From: Methylobacillus flagellatus
Lineage (GTDB): Bacteria; Pseudomonadota; Gammaproteobacteria; Burkholderiales; Methylophilaceae
DNA length: 64,000 nt
Direction of reading: 5' to 3'
NCBI RefSeq assembly: GCF_005502435.1
Contig: NZ_SCOU01000001.1
Span: 682,001-746,000 of the forward strand
Part shown: positions 63,750 to 64,000 of the stretch, piece after piece
Layout: every line of letters begins with the position of its first letter
Numbering within the stretch: position 1 is the stretch's first letter
Translations under genes and position numbers: made by a program
The notes under the pieces: generated by a model
Seen by the model: the letters and a program-made list of their open reading frames with translations, nothing else
What the model was told of the DNA's origin: nothing
Database searches by the model: none

Positions 63750-64000
63750 ATGGTCAGAAAATCGAGCGACACTCTCCGTGCTGTACTGGCTGAGAACATC
63801 AAAACATTTCGTAGAGAAAAAGGTTTTTCTCAAGAAGAATTAGCCGAACAATGCGGCTTGCACCGCACGTATATCGGTTCGGTTGAGCGTCACGAACGAA
63901 ATGTCACACTCAGCACGCTAGAGGTTTTAGCCTCAACTTTAGGCGTGACCGTTCCCGATTTGCTTACCCAACACAAAAGCCCATCGAATAACGAACAGAT
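63750..64000 (+). CDS. XRE-family helix-turn-helix regulator (partial), cassette 3
   Basis: Reading frame from the ATG at 63750 running off the window, 83 codons visible: MVRKSSDTLRAVLAENIKTF followed by RREKGFSQEELAEQCGLHRT and YIGSVERHERNVTLSTLEVL. This is a complete HTH_3 domain, including the SQEELA, YIG-x-ER-x-x-N signature. It starts 84 nt after the attC of cassette 2 and is probably the third cassette. Such regulators are common as antitoxins or controllers of restriction-modification genes; what follows is outside the window. Confidence 0.8.
   Translation, partial: MVRKSSDTLRAVLAENIKTFRREKGFSQEELAEQCGLHRTYIGSVERHERNVTLSTLEVLASTLGVTVPDLLTQHKSPSNNEQ

Overview
This 64 kb window is a chromosomal segment of a GC-rich methylotrophic betaproteobacterium, most likely a Methylophilaceae member (Methylovorus/Methylobacillus-like). 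The main reason is a complete calcium-type methanol dehydrogenase operon, mxaFJGIRSACKLD, at 43.7-53.7 kb on the minus strand. The core genes around it (rlmD, cysM, dsbB, xseA, kup, dapD, dapE, prmB) are also of betaproteobacterial type. The genus is inference.

Layout. 0-5.3 kb: end of a peptide ABC transporter operon that contains an L,D-transpeptidase, a DNA-deoxyinosine glycosylase/GNAT pair, a TonB-like proline-rich membrane protein and a DUF4188 protein. 5.3-8.2 kb: accessory island on the minus strand with gene-cassette-like ORFs next to integron core sites (GTTRRRY), split by a decayed IS110/IS1111-type element; a small ORF flanked by nested inverted repeats follows. 8.2-12.2 kb: rlmD, an AraC regulator, and a divergent QorB-like/HxlR pair with a palindromic operator. 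12.2-30.2 kb: about 18 kb, all on the minus strand, devoted to scavenging organic nitrogen. It holds an ABC transporter, a creatininase-family enzyme, type III glutamine synthetase, a NikR-like regulator, the two urea-amidolyase-associated proteins (now regarded as carboxyguanidine deiminase subunits), urea/guanidine carboxylase, a two-piece allophanate hydrolase, a porin, an ethanolamine permease and ethanolamine ammonia-lyase EutBC. 30.5-43.6 kb: mostly housekeeping genes (ydbL-ynbE-ydbH, cysM, dsbB, xseA, kup, an M48 peptidase, dapD, a Spx/ArsC-like protein, dapE). 43.6-60.6 kb: the methanol oxidation region, with the mxa operon, two NarL-type two-component systems on its upstream side, a YVTN beta-propeller protein and two small exported proteins. 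61-64 kb: prmB followed by an integron remnant with a truncated integrase, attI-like region, two complete cassettes with attC sites, and a third cassette (XRE regulator) running off the end.

How the genes work together. Methanol is oxidised in the periplasm by MxaFI and electrons pass to cytochrome cL (MxaG). MxaR/S/A/C/K/L/D are maturation factors, and the two kinase/regulator pairs probably control expression. The 12-30 kb block would import small nitrogen compounds and release ammonia from them (ethanolamine lyase; carboxylase plus deiminase plus allophanate hydrolase), with glutamine synthetase capturing it. No microcompartment shell or acetaldehyde-handling genes are present, so ethanolamine is probably a nitrogen source only.

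The most unusual parts are the two integron-like islands and the structured non-coding segment downstream of the broken IS1111-type transposase. That segment has the position and fold expected of a target-selecting seekRNA/bridge RNA.
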